This document shows, one piece after another, positions 27,056 to 40,508 of a stretch of 64,000 nucleotides of DNA; the stretch's first letter is position 1; each line of letters starts with the position of its first letter. The translations under genes were made by a program, and so were the position numbers. The stretch comes from Lepeophtheirus salmonis (Eukaryota; Arthropoda; Copepoda; Siphonostomatoida; Caligidae): assembly GCF_016086655.4 (NCBI RefSeq), contig NC_052136.2:52506492-52570491 (forward strand), written 5' to 3'. Below the pieces are notes generated by a model, which searched no databases, was not told where the DNA came from, and saw nothing but the letters and a program-made list of their open reading frames with translations.

Positions 27056-27530
27056 ATGTCCTCCGTGCCAGTGTCAGTGCCAAGAAGAAGGCTGCAAAGG
27101 CCATTAACATCTCCATCCGGACTGCCTATAACATCAAAAAGTACAAGAACTAAAACTTATACAGCAACAATATGGCTGACTTCTGGCAAACCTCCACGTG
27201 GCCCTTCTTCAGCCCTGATCTCAATCTGCTGGCTTAAAGTGTCTTGGAGAATAATGTCGGCAAACCCCTAATCCAAATTTGGATTGTGTCCAAATTGCTA
27301 TAATGACAGCGTGGTACGCTATGGACACATTGTTCATCTTCATGAGATCCAAATCTGTTTCCGGCGTTTCAAGATTGCTATTACCTGCGAAGAAAAACAT
27401 ATTTTGTCGGCTTTTTTTTTGGTGGAGAAAAGGGCAAAGTAGCTTTAAGTGGATTTCGTGGAGAATGATTTCATCGTTCTACGCCCGCTACTCCAGAAAA
27501 AACGCCCTAAAGTCTCAACGATAAACTAGA
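27056..27530 (+). pseudogene. Mariner-type transposase fragment, internally deleted
   Basis: The plus strand first reads AKKKAAKAINISIRTAYNIK, which fits the N-terminal helix-turn-helix of a mariner transposase. A stop follows. It then gives NMADFWQTSTWPFFSPDLNL, the hallmark block with the third catalytic Asp (SPDLN), and later QICFRRFKIAITCEEKHIL, the C-terminal helix. Most of the central catalytic core is therefore missing, and several stops interrupt the rest. The local sequence is clearly less AT-rich than its flanks. Inverted repeats were not convincing: only a weak GTTGTG-type match joins about 26975 and 27585. It is an old, inactive remnant. Confidence 0.7.
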
Positions 27531-29052
27531 CCGATAATTGGGAAGGTTCATTGGTCAATGATAGTTCTACTTTGCCTGTTACACAACCATAAATAAAACT
27601 ATTGAGTAAAAAATTAAGCTAAATATAGGATTTAAACATATCACAAATTGGTTTTGAATTACACTTTCATTATTCCTCAAAGATCACGTTTTTTGTAAAT
27701 AAGTCATACTACTACAAGTTTTGAGTCCCCACTCTGAAAATTAATCTAGAGAGATATTTAGGTACTAACTGCATTTTGAAACCCTAGACAAGTGAGGGAA
27801 GCCCTGAAATTCGTTTTTAAATAGTGAATTAGAGCAATCTGCTGAGAGAAATTGACGATAATTAATTAAAGAATACAAATGTAATTGACTCTTAATTTTG
27901 AGAAAAATCCTTCCTGCTTCCTTTAGTGTACATCTCGTCAGGATGTAGTTATTATACTGAAATAAAAATATATTTATACAAGGAAATAATATAAGGTGTA
28001 TAGAATTAGTTATCAATTCAATAAAAAGTCGATAAATATATATTTGAAAAACCTTTTATGTCACAATTGATTAAATGAATTTACCTTTCTCTTTATTTCT
28101 CTTCGTTTCATATGTATGAATGGCCATTTGGCCTGAAAAAAGGCACATTTCCCATTATTTGCTATCGTTCTTTCTCTTCCGTAAATGCAAAAGTATTTTT
28201 CTGTAAATATTATGCCAAATAATGTAATATCTTTGTAATAATAAAATTTGTTATGAAAATATAGGGATCACGCATGCGAACATATAATATTTTTTTGCAA
28301 GCATTTTTTTTTTTTTTTTTGCTTAAAAAAATGTTACAAATTATATTATTCCTATTTTTAAGTATGGTAAATAGTTTTTTTTTTAAAGTAGACTTACTAC
28401 ATGGATGCCAAAAAAAATGTTTCTTTGATAGTTATTTGGGTTGTAAATTTATTAATCTAGTTATTTGACAAATAAATATATAAATTATACATTAATAGTC
28501 CAATATATTTTTGGTTATATGTAAAAATATTAATAAAAAGTTGACGTGGGTAAGGTATTTTTGCCGTCGAGAAAAAAATGAAATGTCATAATATATACAT
28601 ACATAGATGTGGGGGATTTTAAGAAGAGTTGTTTACAGGGAAATAAAGGCTAGTCAAGTTTCACTTTTCAATTTACCTATGTAATTAATTTAACAAATTC
28701 ATTGGAATGCGTTCCATTGAAGAATTTATTCCAATTAGTGGGAATTTGTACATATATTTAGATACGTATTTATCACATCGATGGCAGGATGTCATTTGAC
28801 TGTTCTTTGTACCTATGACTGCTTGGAAAATACTTATGGAATTTTTTTTTTCTTGTTGCAATATTTTTAAATAATTTTTCATTGCATTATTTATTCATAA
28901 TTCAGTTATCGAATTTTTTTGTAAAACCTTAACACATTGCTTCCCAAAAGGTTGTTCTCATTTCCCTGGAAACACATATTTAAATCCTGTCCGATAGTAA
29001 AAAATATTGGGACATTTTTTTTATATTTTAAAAATAAATAATAAATTTGTAA
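27531..29052. other. AT-rich non-coding stretch
   Basis: No supported gene or element. The poly-T run at about 28306-28320 and the frames around it are low complexity. Confidence 0.5.
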
Positions 29053-29295
29053 CTAGTCATAGCCAATGATATATTCACACTCCACAGAGTGTGTATTAGA
29101 GCCTGCAGGATCCACTTTAAAAAAATTATGTAACTTAGTCCGACTTGGGAAATAAAATATGATGGGATTCACAAACTGATTTTTGATGAAGTTGTATCTT
29201 GTATAATTATAAAAAACATAAACTGACCCGGGGCTACAAGTCAACTCTTTGGTCACAAGAATCAATTTCATTATTTTTACGAAAGTATGAGACAC
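29053..29295 (-). CDS. Candidate terminal exon, unknown protein
   Basis: On the minus strand a TTTCAG splice-acceptor sequence (29296-29301) is followed at once by an open frame of 80 codons ending in a TAG at 29053-29055. It starts VSHTFVKIMKLILVTKELTC, continues with a Tyr/Asn/Phe-rich middle, and ends KVDPAGSNTHSVECEYIIGY. The C-terminal part is compositionally balanced and does not look like chance translation. The frame has no ATG before residue 9, so as a gene it would be a 3' exon with the rest upstream at higher coordinates. I see no clear partner exon and no canonical AATAAA soon after the stop. The family is not recognised. Confidence 0.28.
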   Translation of the reverse strand: MSHTFVKIMKLILVTKELTCSPGSVYVFYNYTRYNFIKNQFVNPIIFYFPSRTKLHNFFKVDPAGSNTHSVECEYIIGYD

Positions 29296-29301
29296 CTGAA
29301 A

Positions 29302-32300
29302 TTTTACATTTTAGCCTGCTTCAAAATCACATATATTCAAAATTCGGAACTTTTGTGAAAATAACGAATGGCTTACAATTCATAATACCATTCACATCTT
29401 AGTGTGTGATTTTATGGTGAAATGCAGGATTTCCCGTATGTATAAAATCTGGAGAAGTCCCAAGATATAAATTATATTTCCAACCGGAACTCCTCAGAGT
29501 TATTATACTCCAAAATTCTTTGTCAAGAGCTCCATGAGATTACATACACGGTACACCAAAAGCATATTTTGAGTTGTCAAAGTTTGGAAATCAATGTTTT
29601 AACAATACAAAATAAATTGCATGTCATTTGAGACGCTATAGGGATCAAATGTCCATTCAATTTACTTTCTAATGGGAGACCACTCAAAAACTTTTCAATC
29701 ACAGATCACTTAAACAAAAATAAAATTTATGCAATACCGAATTGTTATGGGATATTAAATTACATACTATAAATCCTCTATGCACACTCGAGAAAAAAAC
29801 GTTGATACATATCTACATTAAAGACTATCTATATCGAAAACCTAACAAATAAACATTTTAAATAGCAAAATTCTTTACTTAATCCAGGAAAACGGATAAA
29901 ATAATATTCCTTCAAACTTTATATCCGTTATTTATATCTGAAAAAGTATTAATACAAAGACAATATCAAAGAAGCTCAATGATTTATTTTTTCTCCTCAA
30001 GCATAGAGACTATTCACTTAATTGTCTTGAATCAGTACCTCTCTGAGGTACCTAAAAATCAATCAAACATTAAACTACTTAATTCAAAATGAAACAACAG
30101 AAAAATAATTGATGACTTTATAATTTCTTTTTTATCAAAGAGTTATTATTATTTTACACAAGATGAATTTTAAACGACATTTTAACAATATATATCCTCA
30201 TTTATAAAATTTAATTTATTTTTAAGCTCATTTCAGGTGGTTTTACATACATAATTAGATCAAATAATAGAGGAAAGTGGTGACAAAAACATACAAATTT
30301 TATAACAAAATATACATTTGGAAAGAACAATGTCAATAGCAAGTTTTAAAGCTATTTTATAAAAAAAAATCAAGTTGATTTATATGCTATTAATGTTTTT
30401 AGTTAATTTCTTGACTGGCCATATCAAAAGTTTTATAATAAACCATGTGTTTGCGTACTAAAAATCTGGTAAACACCTAGTGAATGACAAATTTATCTAG
30501 AAAGCAAAGTTTTAATACTTTCATTCTTAAAAGAAAAATAATTTTCAATACAAAATATTTTGGATTATTTGGTTAGATGTCAAATTGTTCAACATTGAAG
30601 TTATAGAATTATGATAGTGTCACTTTACTACGTTGAAAATAGTTTACCAAGTTTCCCTGATTTATAAAATTTATACAATTACGTATAACTTTCGGACAAA
30701 AAAAAATTCATCATGTAAGAACAAATTTTTTAAAGAGCTATTTCATAATACTTATTAATATAATATAAAATAAGTATACTATTCACATGACAAAAACAAC
30801 TTCATATTCAATATATCTGAGAAACCAATTTGAAGGTATATTCATTTATATTATAAGCCAACACCTTTCTGGAATTAAAAGCAAAAGTGTAGTATTTTAT
30901 GGGCGTTTTTACATTGTGAGGTCACGTAGGTCGTTCAATAAACTAAAAAATAAAAACAAAAACATATTATTAATTCACTTCCTTGCGTAGAAAATTATTT
31001 TAACAGATATTTTCTGAAATAATTCTTAATTTAAGCAAATTGACGACACACAATCTCTCAAATATTCTATTTTGGAAACATAAATCCTTTGGGAGTTCTT
31101 CCCAACAAGAGGGGAAAAATTCTCAACTTATGCACAAAGAATACATTTTGTAAAGAATTAAATAAAATTAATTAAAATTTAGCTATTCAGGAAACATAAA
31201 TGAATTTAACGTATGCAGCATGTATGGGAAAAAATTAAATTTACATATATTTTTCAATAAAAGTTAGTTGTAGGTACAAGAAAAAATTATCAAGGGACAA
31301 AAGATTAAAGAGAACATTTGTATTTGAAACAAACTATAATTACTTATTACTGCTTTCATTAATATTAATAACCTTCTTATAGGGACAAATACAACTTATT
31401 TGAAACCGGTATTGAATATACGTTAGCAATAGTTCAAAATTATTTTTTTTTTTAATAAGTACGCTATGGATATTTTTCTTTTTATCAAGATGCGATAAAT
31501 ACCTCCATTCATTTAAAAAGACATTTATTGTATTCTATAGACTAAATATCAGCTGCTTTAATTCAATCCACATTACAAAAAATGATTTGGGGGAAGAAGG
31601 TCAGTTTTGATCTAAATGGACATAAAACTTGATCAAGCTATCCATTACATTTTGTTATTTGAGAAGGCCCATCCCACGTGATTTATTTAAGTGGGTTATA
31701 CTTGAATGTCCTCATATTATATATGTTCAAAACGTTGGTTTTTATTTTATTTTTTGTTAAAAGAATAAAAATAAAATTAAGTTAATGGCCTAAAAGTAAC
31801 TCCTTCAAACAGAAAATAGGAAGAGTTAAGTTTCATTATATGTATGTGGTGTACATATGTTGAGTATAATGAAATCAAATATGACTATGTACATATATTT
31901 GTAAGGAATGGGCTAAATGCAGTACGTATGTAGTGTTTCATTGGTTTTTTAAAAGGGTAGATTAAGGAGCTCATAAAGTAGACAGATATTACTTCCTATT
32001 TCATGTTAATTGACTTTTTTTTCTTCATAAAAAGTGTGAATTATCTGATATTGTTTCCAAAATCTTCCGTATACAATTTACTTCCTTTTTTCCTCACGTG
32101 TCAGCAAATTGGTCTCATATCTTCAATCTATTTTATTATGGAATTGGATTTATATATAATTTATTTAATTAAACATAAATGTCCCTTCGTTCCTTATAAA
32201 TAAAAAAATATATAATCAGTGATTTTCTTATTATATGGAACACTGACCTCTTTAAGGATTTGATTTTTGTTGAAAATATATTGATTTATTTGCTCCTCAT

Positions 32301-35300
32301 ATTTGAAAACTTGATATAAATTTGATAAATGTATACATTGTATACTAGTTGTAATTTCTATAAACAGATTGTCAAAGCTACAATTTTTACGTACAATTCA
32401 GGTGTTTCAACTACTAACTATACATTTATACTATTATTTAAATTTTGATTGATCAAAATTATACATTCATTATGTATTTAGATATATAATTACTGTTTAT
32501 TGGCCCACAGATTACTAATCAATAAGAAAATTTTATTTATTTTTAAAGACAAAAATTATATAGTTAATATATCAACAACCAATTTAAGAATATTCAAATA
32601 TTGTATAAACATAATCTTAATTACTCTAAATTTTAAAATTTCATTTTTGATTAAAACATGCACAATTGGCTTATACAAGTTCCAACAGCATATACAAATA
32701 ACAAAACCCTTCCTTGTGTTTAATTCAGTAGCAGTAACTAATTATAAAATAATTCGAAAAAGTAAAAGTTAGTTAATTGTTATTATTAATGAATAAATTA
32801 ACATCTGATCTGGCTGATTAACTAGGTCCTATGAAGGCATATAATACATATTTTTATAATTATTCAATCTTCTGCTTTTTTCCTTTATTAAATCAATTAA
32901 AAAAAAATAATTGCGGAAAAAGTTACATTCATGTAAGTTTTTGAATGTTTTTCTTGATCAAAAATGAACTAAAAACTATAAAAGTGAATATTGTATTAAA
33001 TATACTGAAATTTAAAATGATTGAAATACAAATTGATAGAAATAGACGGATTTGTGTGGAGCAGGTATTTATTACTTTAATTGGTTTAGAATCTACCTCA
33101 AAATTGAAAAAAATAAATTTGGTCGACTCATAACTATTTATTTGTTTTCATTTCAATTATTCATATGACATTAAAAAAAAAAATAATAATACATTTTTCA
33201 TTAAGAGTTAACAAACTTACGAACAATAAAACATTCTTTATATTTTACAACGGTGGTTTTAATTACCTAGTGTAGAAAAAAATAGAAAAATTTAATTATG
33301 ATACTCATCAAAGAAAAAGTTTCAATCATATCCTGTACGTGTAATGGCAAATTACCGTTACGTAATTGAAAATTCCTTTTGCTGAGTAGAGTAATAGCGT
33401 ACTTGGATTCTTAGTTGTAAAAAACTATTCTGATGCGGGTTCAATAATAAAATTTTATTATAAAAGGTTGGTTTTTAATAACGGACATTTATTAGTGCAT
33501 TTTAAAAAAAGGTCTATCTATAAAATGTCCCCATAAAATAAGCACATATAGAATCATTTATTATTACATAAGTCATTGCCTAGTAAAGAACATATTCATA
33601 TCCATAAACTTTGCGCATATTTTATTGGAAATTAAATTTCCGCTCACTGAAATAAATAGTGCTGCGATTTGGTTGTGGACTAGTCCAAGACCATTGTAGT
33701 TTTTTAGAATTAGTCTTGCAAACAATTAAGATCTGGAATGGTACATAGAAAAACTAGTTAATATTGTTTTCATTTAAAATTCCATTTCAATCGATTTTTG
33801 AGACCAAATGTTGATGATATGTGTTTTTAAATGAATAAACAAATTGACAATAGTCTTATATGATATGTTTAACAGTGAAGTCAAACAGGTATGATGTTCA
33901 ATTCAGTGTCTCTTTTCACTCTTCATGAAGTAACTGTCAAAATATTTGTTCAATATTTCTGCAAACGAAGAAATATCCACTGTCAGATAATGAGTGTCTG
34001 TTTGGCCCAATGGATGTAATCTCGCCTGGCAAATATTTGCAAATCAAAATCTAAAGTATGCTAAAATGAATTAAACCTGATATTGGAACGGAACTTTTTA
34101 TATAGTGATGTCCAAATAATGCATTAAAATGGAGCTATGTATTCGTATGCAAATAAATGCTAAGGGTTTCCCAGTAGAGTTATATATCGGAAATGAAAAG
34201 AAAACTTAATATTTGTAGAGAAAAAATGAATTGTAAAAGCCTCAATAGCTGAATTGGCAAGATAGATAAGATATACAGGGATAGAGATCCTAAAAGAGAG
34301 AGCTCTCTTGTTTTGGAGGGGAAACTTAGAGAGCTATTCAGGACTGTTACTATGGAACAATTGGACTAATACACATTTTCTAATTAAAAATACAAAAAAT
34401 TAAATAAATTTAAATAAAAGCCAAAAATACTAATAAATCTTCTTTATATAATTTGGAAATCACTGTTTATTACGTAATAACTATATTGAACCCCCAAATG
34501 TATAACCCCTAAATTTCTGAAGTAAAGTCCCACTATTAAAAAACAAAAATGTATTTTTATACAAAAATACACTAATCAAATTTGTTTGTTATTAAATAAG
34601 TTGTATAAATTTCTGAACTAATTTCCACCCCTCTACTAATCAAAGAAAAAAATGTTTTATGTGTTTCCTAAACAGATGTATTAAAAATATTTAAATACCG
34701 ATATTTATTATAGTTTCCAGAACTGGTATGAAAATATTAATACCTTAAAAATACTATTTAGGATCAAACTACAGAAAAAGTTGGTCCCGGACCGTGTATC
34801 AATAATAAAAATTGCAGTTCATAACTTGATAAATATTTCACACATACTTTTGAATAACTAATGGTCGACATAATGTTTATTCAATATTAAAAAGAGAGGA
34901 GCATTTAGTTACTGAAACATAATATTCTTTATGTAGGAACAAACTTTTGTAGATATGAATGAGGACAGAATGAGGGAGGGGAAAATGAGAGAGATTTGAT
35001 GGATTATAATATGACAAATGATGGACTCTTATGTATATTTTATAACTTACATATGTACATACAGAAATAAGATGGATTATTTTATAATCTACGATGAAAA
35101 ATATAACTTGGAATTATCATCTTTCCTTCTCTATAAAGCAAAATAAAACGTATATAAATATAAGTTGTAAAAATTCCTGGAAATACCTGTCAGAGTTTTG
35201 TTAAAAAAAAGCTATAAATAGATAGATATACAAAATTAATTTCAAGTACATTTTTGAATAAAAATTATATTTTATTAATTTAATAATAATTAACCCATCA

Positions 35301-35783
35301 AATTCATATTTGAATTGTGCATTTTGATGTCATACATAGATTAGCAGAAAATATATGAAATTTATATCATATACATTAATTTCAAACATATTGATTAGAT
35401 ATGGATCAAATATACACCTACGCGCATAAATTTTTTGATACAGTTCAAATAAAGACCGGTCTTATCAGTACAAGGCACTTTTTGTATCTAAAATTTTTAC
35501 TCTAAATGGTTAAAGTAACATGTATTTAGATTGATTTGGGGAAACAGGAGAAAGATTCAATTGTTGATGGCTACAACAAGACTCAAACATAAACAAAAAC
35601 TATACCATGCATAAAATTGATATATAAGCATTACGACAATTACTAATATAAAGATTAATTTTTCCTTGAAATATGATATAAAAACTGTTTTTTGAAGATT
35701 AACAGTAATTTTTTGGATGATTTTTGATTTACTTATATTTTGAGTAAGTCAGTCGTGAACAAATTACTCAAGTGTTTTATGTA
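29302..35783. other. AT-rich non-coding stretch
   Basis: Six and a half kilobases without a supportable gene, RNA or element. Small A-box-like phrases near 33995 and 34240 were examined for tRNA or SINE structure and not accepted. Frames at 32500-32772 and 32945-33133 are Ile/Asn/Lys-rich chance frames. Confidence 0.55.
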
Positions 35784-36974
35784 CTGTATGCGACATAGGT
35801 CATTGTACACTTTTTACTTAATTAGAAAGAAAGAGAAAACTAGGCTTAATATTAATCATACAAAAAAAATATTAAAAAAGAGATGACTTTCATGAGGGTT
35901 TCTTCCGGAATGTTAGCCAATTCCTCCTCTTTTTGGCCTTCATGACCTCCACGCTGCTGTGGTAGCGGGCATACGCCTTCCTCTCCACGGTGCTCCACAC
36001 GCAATAGTAAAGTGAGTTCAGGTTGGGGTAGTGGGGTGGCCATATCGCCTTGGACCTAAATCCACCGGCCCCAATTTGTTGGTAAAATTTTTGATTGATT
36101 TTGGAAGTGTGGGAAGGGGCTCCATCCTGTTTCCTTACCCAATTTCAAATGCTGTAGGTTGTATTGAGTGGAGGAAAAACACCTTTTTGGCCAAGATAAT
36201 TTTATCCACACCGCTAGAAGCACCTTACAGTCTTATCCAAAGACACCGAACATCATGGCATTGGCTGGGTGTTTCGAACGCCTGGTAAATTTAAATTCGG
36301 GAGAGGCGCTTGTGTGTTCTTGGCGATGTACCTAAGATCGGGGAAGTTGCTGACAGGGTAAAATGTGGAAATTTTTTCATACGAAAAAATGATAACTTTC
36401 CTGTTGAGTTTCTTCAATTTGACAAGGAGGATCTTCAATCGTTCCAGTCTTTTTTAACTGTGTAAATCTGTGAAACCCTGAACTTTTATGACGGCCCAAG
36501 ACTTGAGGCCCAAAATCCTCCTTAATAATGTACTGGATAGCCGTTTCGTGCGCAATGAGGTTCCTGGTCATTTGGTGGGTGATGTTACGAGGGTTGGCGT
36601 CTATTTTCACCGTCACACTCCTTATTAGACACTTTCTATTGACCGATTTTGGTCTTCCCGACCTGTAATGATCGACAGAGGATTCATTTTCGATGTAGAT
36701 CTTCTTGGGGGTGCTTATAGTGGTCCTTCTTATTCAGAAGTTACGTGCCATTACGGAGGGGGTTTCATCGGATGTGATGCTTGCATCGATTTTTTTGACG
36801 AAGTTTTTCCCTTTCTTTATTTCGGAATTCCAGAAAGACCTAAAGCTGATTTTATTTCTTCAATAAAGAAATAAAATGAAACATTTTTTTGTTATTTTTC
36901 CTTTTTTATGAAACGCACAAAATTTAAACGTTATTATCTGTATAAAAGTGTACCGCGATTTCTGACGCATACGG
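35784..36974 (-). mobile_element. Near full-length mariner relic with both ITRs
   Basis: The left end begins CTGTATGCGACATAGGTCAT after a TA at 35782-35783. The right end, read inwards on the minus strand from 36974, begins CCGTATGCGTCAGAAATCGC next to a TA at 36975-36976. Over about 31 bases the two agree at roughly three quarters of positions, ending in a shared GTACACTTTT. At 1191 bp it is close to a complete mariner. The divergence between the ITRs and the damage to the gene mark it as old. Confidence 0.87.
35852..36880 (-). pseudogene. Mariner transposase, degenerate
   Basis: The minus strand preserves the family order across several frames: an N-terminal piece (KIDASITSDETPSVMARNF), SGRPKSVNRKCLIRSVTVKI leading into the second helix-turn-helix (RNLIAHETAIQYIIKEDFG), then LLVKLKKLNRKVIIFSYEKI, QDGAPSHTS, the IWPPHYPNLNSLYYCVWSTV block and the C-terminal EEELANIPEETLMK. 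Of the catalytic triad the first Asp is Tyr (SYEKI), the second is kept (QDGAP) and the third is Asn (YPNLN), lying about 34 residues after the second. At least three frameshifts and internal stops are present. The usual C-terminal arginine-rich helix after LMK is lost. It is not functional. Confidence 0.87.
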
Positions 36975-36976
36975 TA

Positions 36977-38329
36977 GACAAAATATACTTATTTCATAAA
37001 AAGTATGTGAGTATCAACTGTGGTTCATATTGCATGAACCTTTGTTTTATTTCTATTTAATTTATGATCAATTCTATGTTATCATTATCCAAGTCTGTTT
37101 TCATAGGCCAAACAGACAGGCATATTTTGTATGTACTGTTACTAAGGTTCCTGTAACTTTTGTTGCAATTTTTTAATATCAAGATGTATGTTGCAAAAAA
37201 AAATATTTTCATAATAATTTTATGAGAACATATTAAAAAATTTTAAAATTATTATTGGCTCGTAGAAGAAACATGATACAATTTTATCAGATCTGTAGAA
37301 TTTACGTGTTTTTCTTTTTTTTTTGTTGAATGCATATTCACTTAAATTTTATTCGTCCAAATTAGTTTAATGTACTTTAATGCCTTGTTTGCAAAAACCA
37401 AAAGCATCACTAATTAATACTAAAAATACAGTTTTGTTTTTTTATTTGTTTTCTATACTAGCTTTTTGTTTACTTATGAATTTTTTTAGATCTTTAAGGG
37501 GCCTTTAACAAGAAAGTTCAAATAAAAAAATGATGAAATTTCACTGAGGTTATGTAGGTGCAGGTGTTGTTTTCGACATTTTGCAGATTTCAATATAATT
37601 TTTTTGAGATTAACCATTGTACATATCAAATTGAACTTACTCTGACCAATTAATATTAATAAAATGTAGTATGATTAATTTTGTAGATGTTGAAGATATT
37701 TCCAAGATTACCTCTAACAGCAAAGTTGTCGAAAATGAGTTTTCCATTCTTTTTTGTCGGTCTATATTTTTCTAATAGATATTATGAAGTGATATTGTTT
37801 GGTCTAGAGTTTATCAGTAATTGATCTATGATGTTTGTTAGCCTATTGAAATCAATGGAAAAATCAATTAGAAACTTTAATAGCATTACATTCATAAAAA
37901 AATAAAAGTTATAAGTGTCGTTTTTGACAATTTTACCGTTTAGTATTAAATATATTCACTGGCTTTTGAGTGTTAAATAATGAAAATGTCTGAGGGGTTC
38001 TTCTTATGTTTCTGCATTATATGCTAATTTTGCAAAAAAAAAAAAATGTTGACATTTTCAATTTAAAGTAACAATGAAAATGTTGATAACGACATATTGG
38101 ATCTTAAGTATTGTCTCAATGCAAGGCACTTCTTCTGTTAATATAAAAAAAAAATATGCACACATTTAAATGTTTTTAAGATCACATCAGATTGGCACAT
38201 ATTATTGATACGATAAAACTTAAAGGCAATGGTGGAGTTCATTCATCATTCATCATCATTCAATTATTCATCATCATCATTAGGTAATTTTGTATTTTTC
38301 GCTTTATTTCAATACTCTGTAAGAAGTGT
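36977..38329. other. AT-rich stretch with ATC/ATT repeat
   Basis: No gene was seen. Near its right end, 38240-38282, lies an imperfect run of ATC and ATT units (CATCATCATT type), a simple-sequence repeat that is translated by chance in a plus-strand frame. Confidence 0.55.
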
Positions 38330-38715
38330 TACAATCCTCCAATTTAAGCCAATTATGCCCCGTTCTGTTCTTTATATTTTTGCAAACAAGAGTCCAACTT
38401 TAAAATACCCTTCTTCCAAAAGGCAAAAAAACTTAGACTACTGATTTGCACAGGTCTATATTGTTCCCCCAAGCGCGTTGTTCATTGACAAGACCAGATG
38501 GTAGTCACTTGGTTCCAGGTCTGAACAGTTAGGTGGATCCATAAGAACGTTCAAAACGAGCTCCCAGAGCTTCTGGCAGTCCTCAAAGATGTGTGTGATC
38601 AAGTGTTGTTTTGATGATGTCTTGTTGTCTCCTATTCTACAATGCTGGCTACTTCTGTTCGGTTTTCAATTTCAAAAAACGAGTTGTTCATAGTAGAGAG
38701 CAGAATTGAGCGGAT
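38330..38715 (-). pseudogene. Mariner transposase, C-terminal half, degenerate
   Basis: On the minus strand the text begins NPLNSALYYEQL, which fits the block before the second catalytic residue. After frameshifts it continues LWELVLNVLMDPPNCSDLEP with SDYHLVLSMNNALGG, the third-Asp block of the irritans-like or Hsmar-like mariners (normally PPYSPDLAPSDYHLF). It ends in KGILKLDSCLQKYKEQNGA near 38360, corresponding to the usual C-terminal VIEQNGAY. The third catalytic Asp survives (CSDLEP); the second is in a damaged segment. The N-terminal DNA-binding half was not found in the 300 bases upstream, so the copy appears truncated. No ITR pair was identified. Confidence 0.75.
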
Positions 38716-40508
38716 TTTTTTTTGTTAAAGCACACGAACCAAAAGAGTATTGGTCATGTAACATTGATGATTATTTTGGTCTCTTTCGATACGCTTGTAA
38801 AAATTGTAAAGTATGGTGAATTTCTTCCTTGGATATTTTTATACTCAATGCATGATAATTCACGACTGAACTGACCAAGCGCAACACTGTTAAATAAAGT
38901 TTGTATTATACACTCACACTTTTGATAACACTTTATCTTATGATCTGATGTAACCAATAATATATACTTAGTTAAACAAAGGTGCGGGAAATAAGAAATT
39001 ACTTTTTCCCCAGCCTAAAAATGAAGGAATAATCGATATTGTGTAGATAACCAAAAAGTTGGTACAACATTTCAATAAGGTGGTGTTTTGTGGGCTTATG
39101 TCAAACTCATGTCGTTAAAGACTGGAGTCGATAAATAAGAAAAGAAAAAGAAAAAATAAGTTGTATATGGTATTGACTATTTTATTCTTTCAATGTTGAT
39201 TTAGTTTATTATAGACCATTTTTAATTGAGCTCATGATTGTTGGTGTCGTCTATTCTTTGGGCCTAAACCATCAATTATATAAAAATTAAACCCATTTTT
39301 TCTTTTTTATTAAGAAAATTAGGGAAATATTAGATGGAAACATGGGAACAACAAATATATGGATTTTATGTTAACTTCCAATAAAATGTTTATCCATCTA
39401 TTACTTATTTTTATTATATATATGATCATAAAATGTTTTATTAAATATGCTGCAACAACGTCATACAATGTAATTTCCAAATTGTAAATATCCAAATTAA
39501 CTATTACAATGTGAAAAAATATATATTCCCTAACTTTACTCGTCCCTAAGTACTCAAAAAATAATAATAGCTCCACAAATCTAGCCATTTTTATAGATTT
39601 TTAATTTCCATTACTTTGATTTAATTCAAACATCTTTGTTAATCATTTTTATATGTAAAGAAGTATTCAATGCAGATGTTAAGTCTTTTTACATTCGTAA
39701 AGCCATTGGATGAAGTTTCATACAGATTTATAGGAAATTTGTCTATTTTATGAAGTAAAAATATCACTTGGAGTCCCAAAAATGGCTTCTCCTTCAATTA
39801 TGATGCAATTTATGACGTCAGTGGAAATCTTCTATTGATGAAAAATTACTTCATTAATAAGTTAAGGGTAGATAATAAGAAAAAATATGGATACATAATT
39901 TTATACTAAACTTATGTAGATGTTGCTCCTTCTAGAGGTTGACTCGTAAAGGATAGAACTGAAGAGGGGTATTATAAATTAAATTTAGGTAGTGTCTTGG
40001 ATGAGATAAGAGTTGCAGAATCCATATAATATTCTTCATAAAATATCTTAAAATTGTATCTTATGAAGAGTGAGGTAACCATATTCATTGATTTTTTAGC
40101 TACATCACAAAATTGCTGCCAATTTAATCAGTCGGAATCCTTCAAATTACAAAAATGTGTCTCATAAGTCCTTGATAAAAATCTATGATATCTAATTTGG
40201 CCCTATAAATAGGCTCAATTATGATAAATTTTAATTCTAGAAATGTTTAATTGCCAATTAATAACGGTAAATCAAAAAGAATGACTCTTCCACCTTGTTC
40301 GTACATTTCAAAAGGTGTTTACATATATTTGTAAAATATTTCATACATACATGTATTGTTTTATATTAACCTGTTTCACAATGATTGAGACATGTTCGTT
40401 TGAAGTGAAAGGAGAAGAGTTAGCTACAAAAATCTACCAACATCGATTTTCTCATGAATTTTATGGTGGCAAAAGATTCCATAAATAGTTCATGCCTACA
40501 ATACACAT
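38716..40508. other. AT-rich non-coding stretch
   Basis: No supported gene. The minus-strand frame at 38754-38957 lies just upstream of the mariner fragment, but I could not match it to a transposase N-terminus. Confidence 0.45.

Noticed and set aside
27765..28016. 83-codon minus-strand ORF
   Set aside because: No motif, no splice signals that build a gene and AT-driven composition.
33993..34060. Phrase TTTGGCCCAATGGATGTAAT resembling a tRNA-Arg 5' half
   Set aside because: The downstream sequence does not fold into anticodon and T arms, and the acceptor stem does not pair.
34238..34320. tRNA- or SINE-like start (CAATAGCTGAATTGGCAAGA resembling an A box)
   Set aside because: No B box, no acceptor-stem pairing and no anticodon arm could be drawn.
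36031..36288. 85-codon plus-strand ORF
   Set aside because: It is antisense to the mariner transposase relic at 35852-36880.
38229..38444. 71-codon plus-strand ORF with Ser/His repeats
   Set aside because: It is a translation of the ATC/ATT simple repeat and the antisense of the mariner C-terminus.
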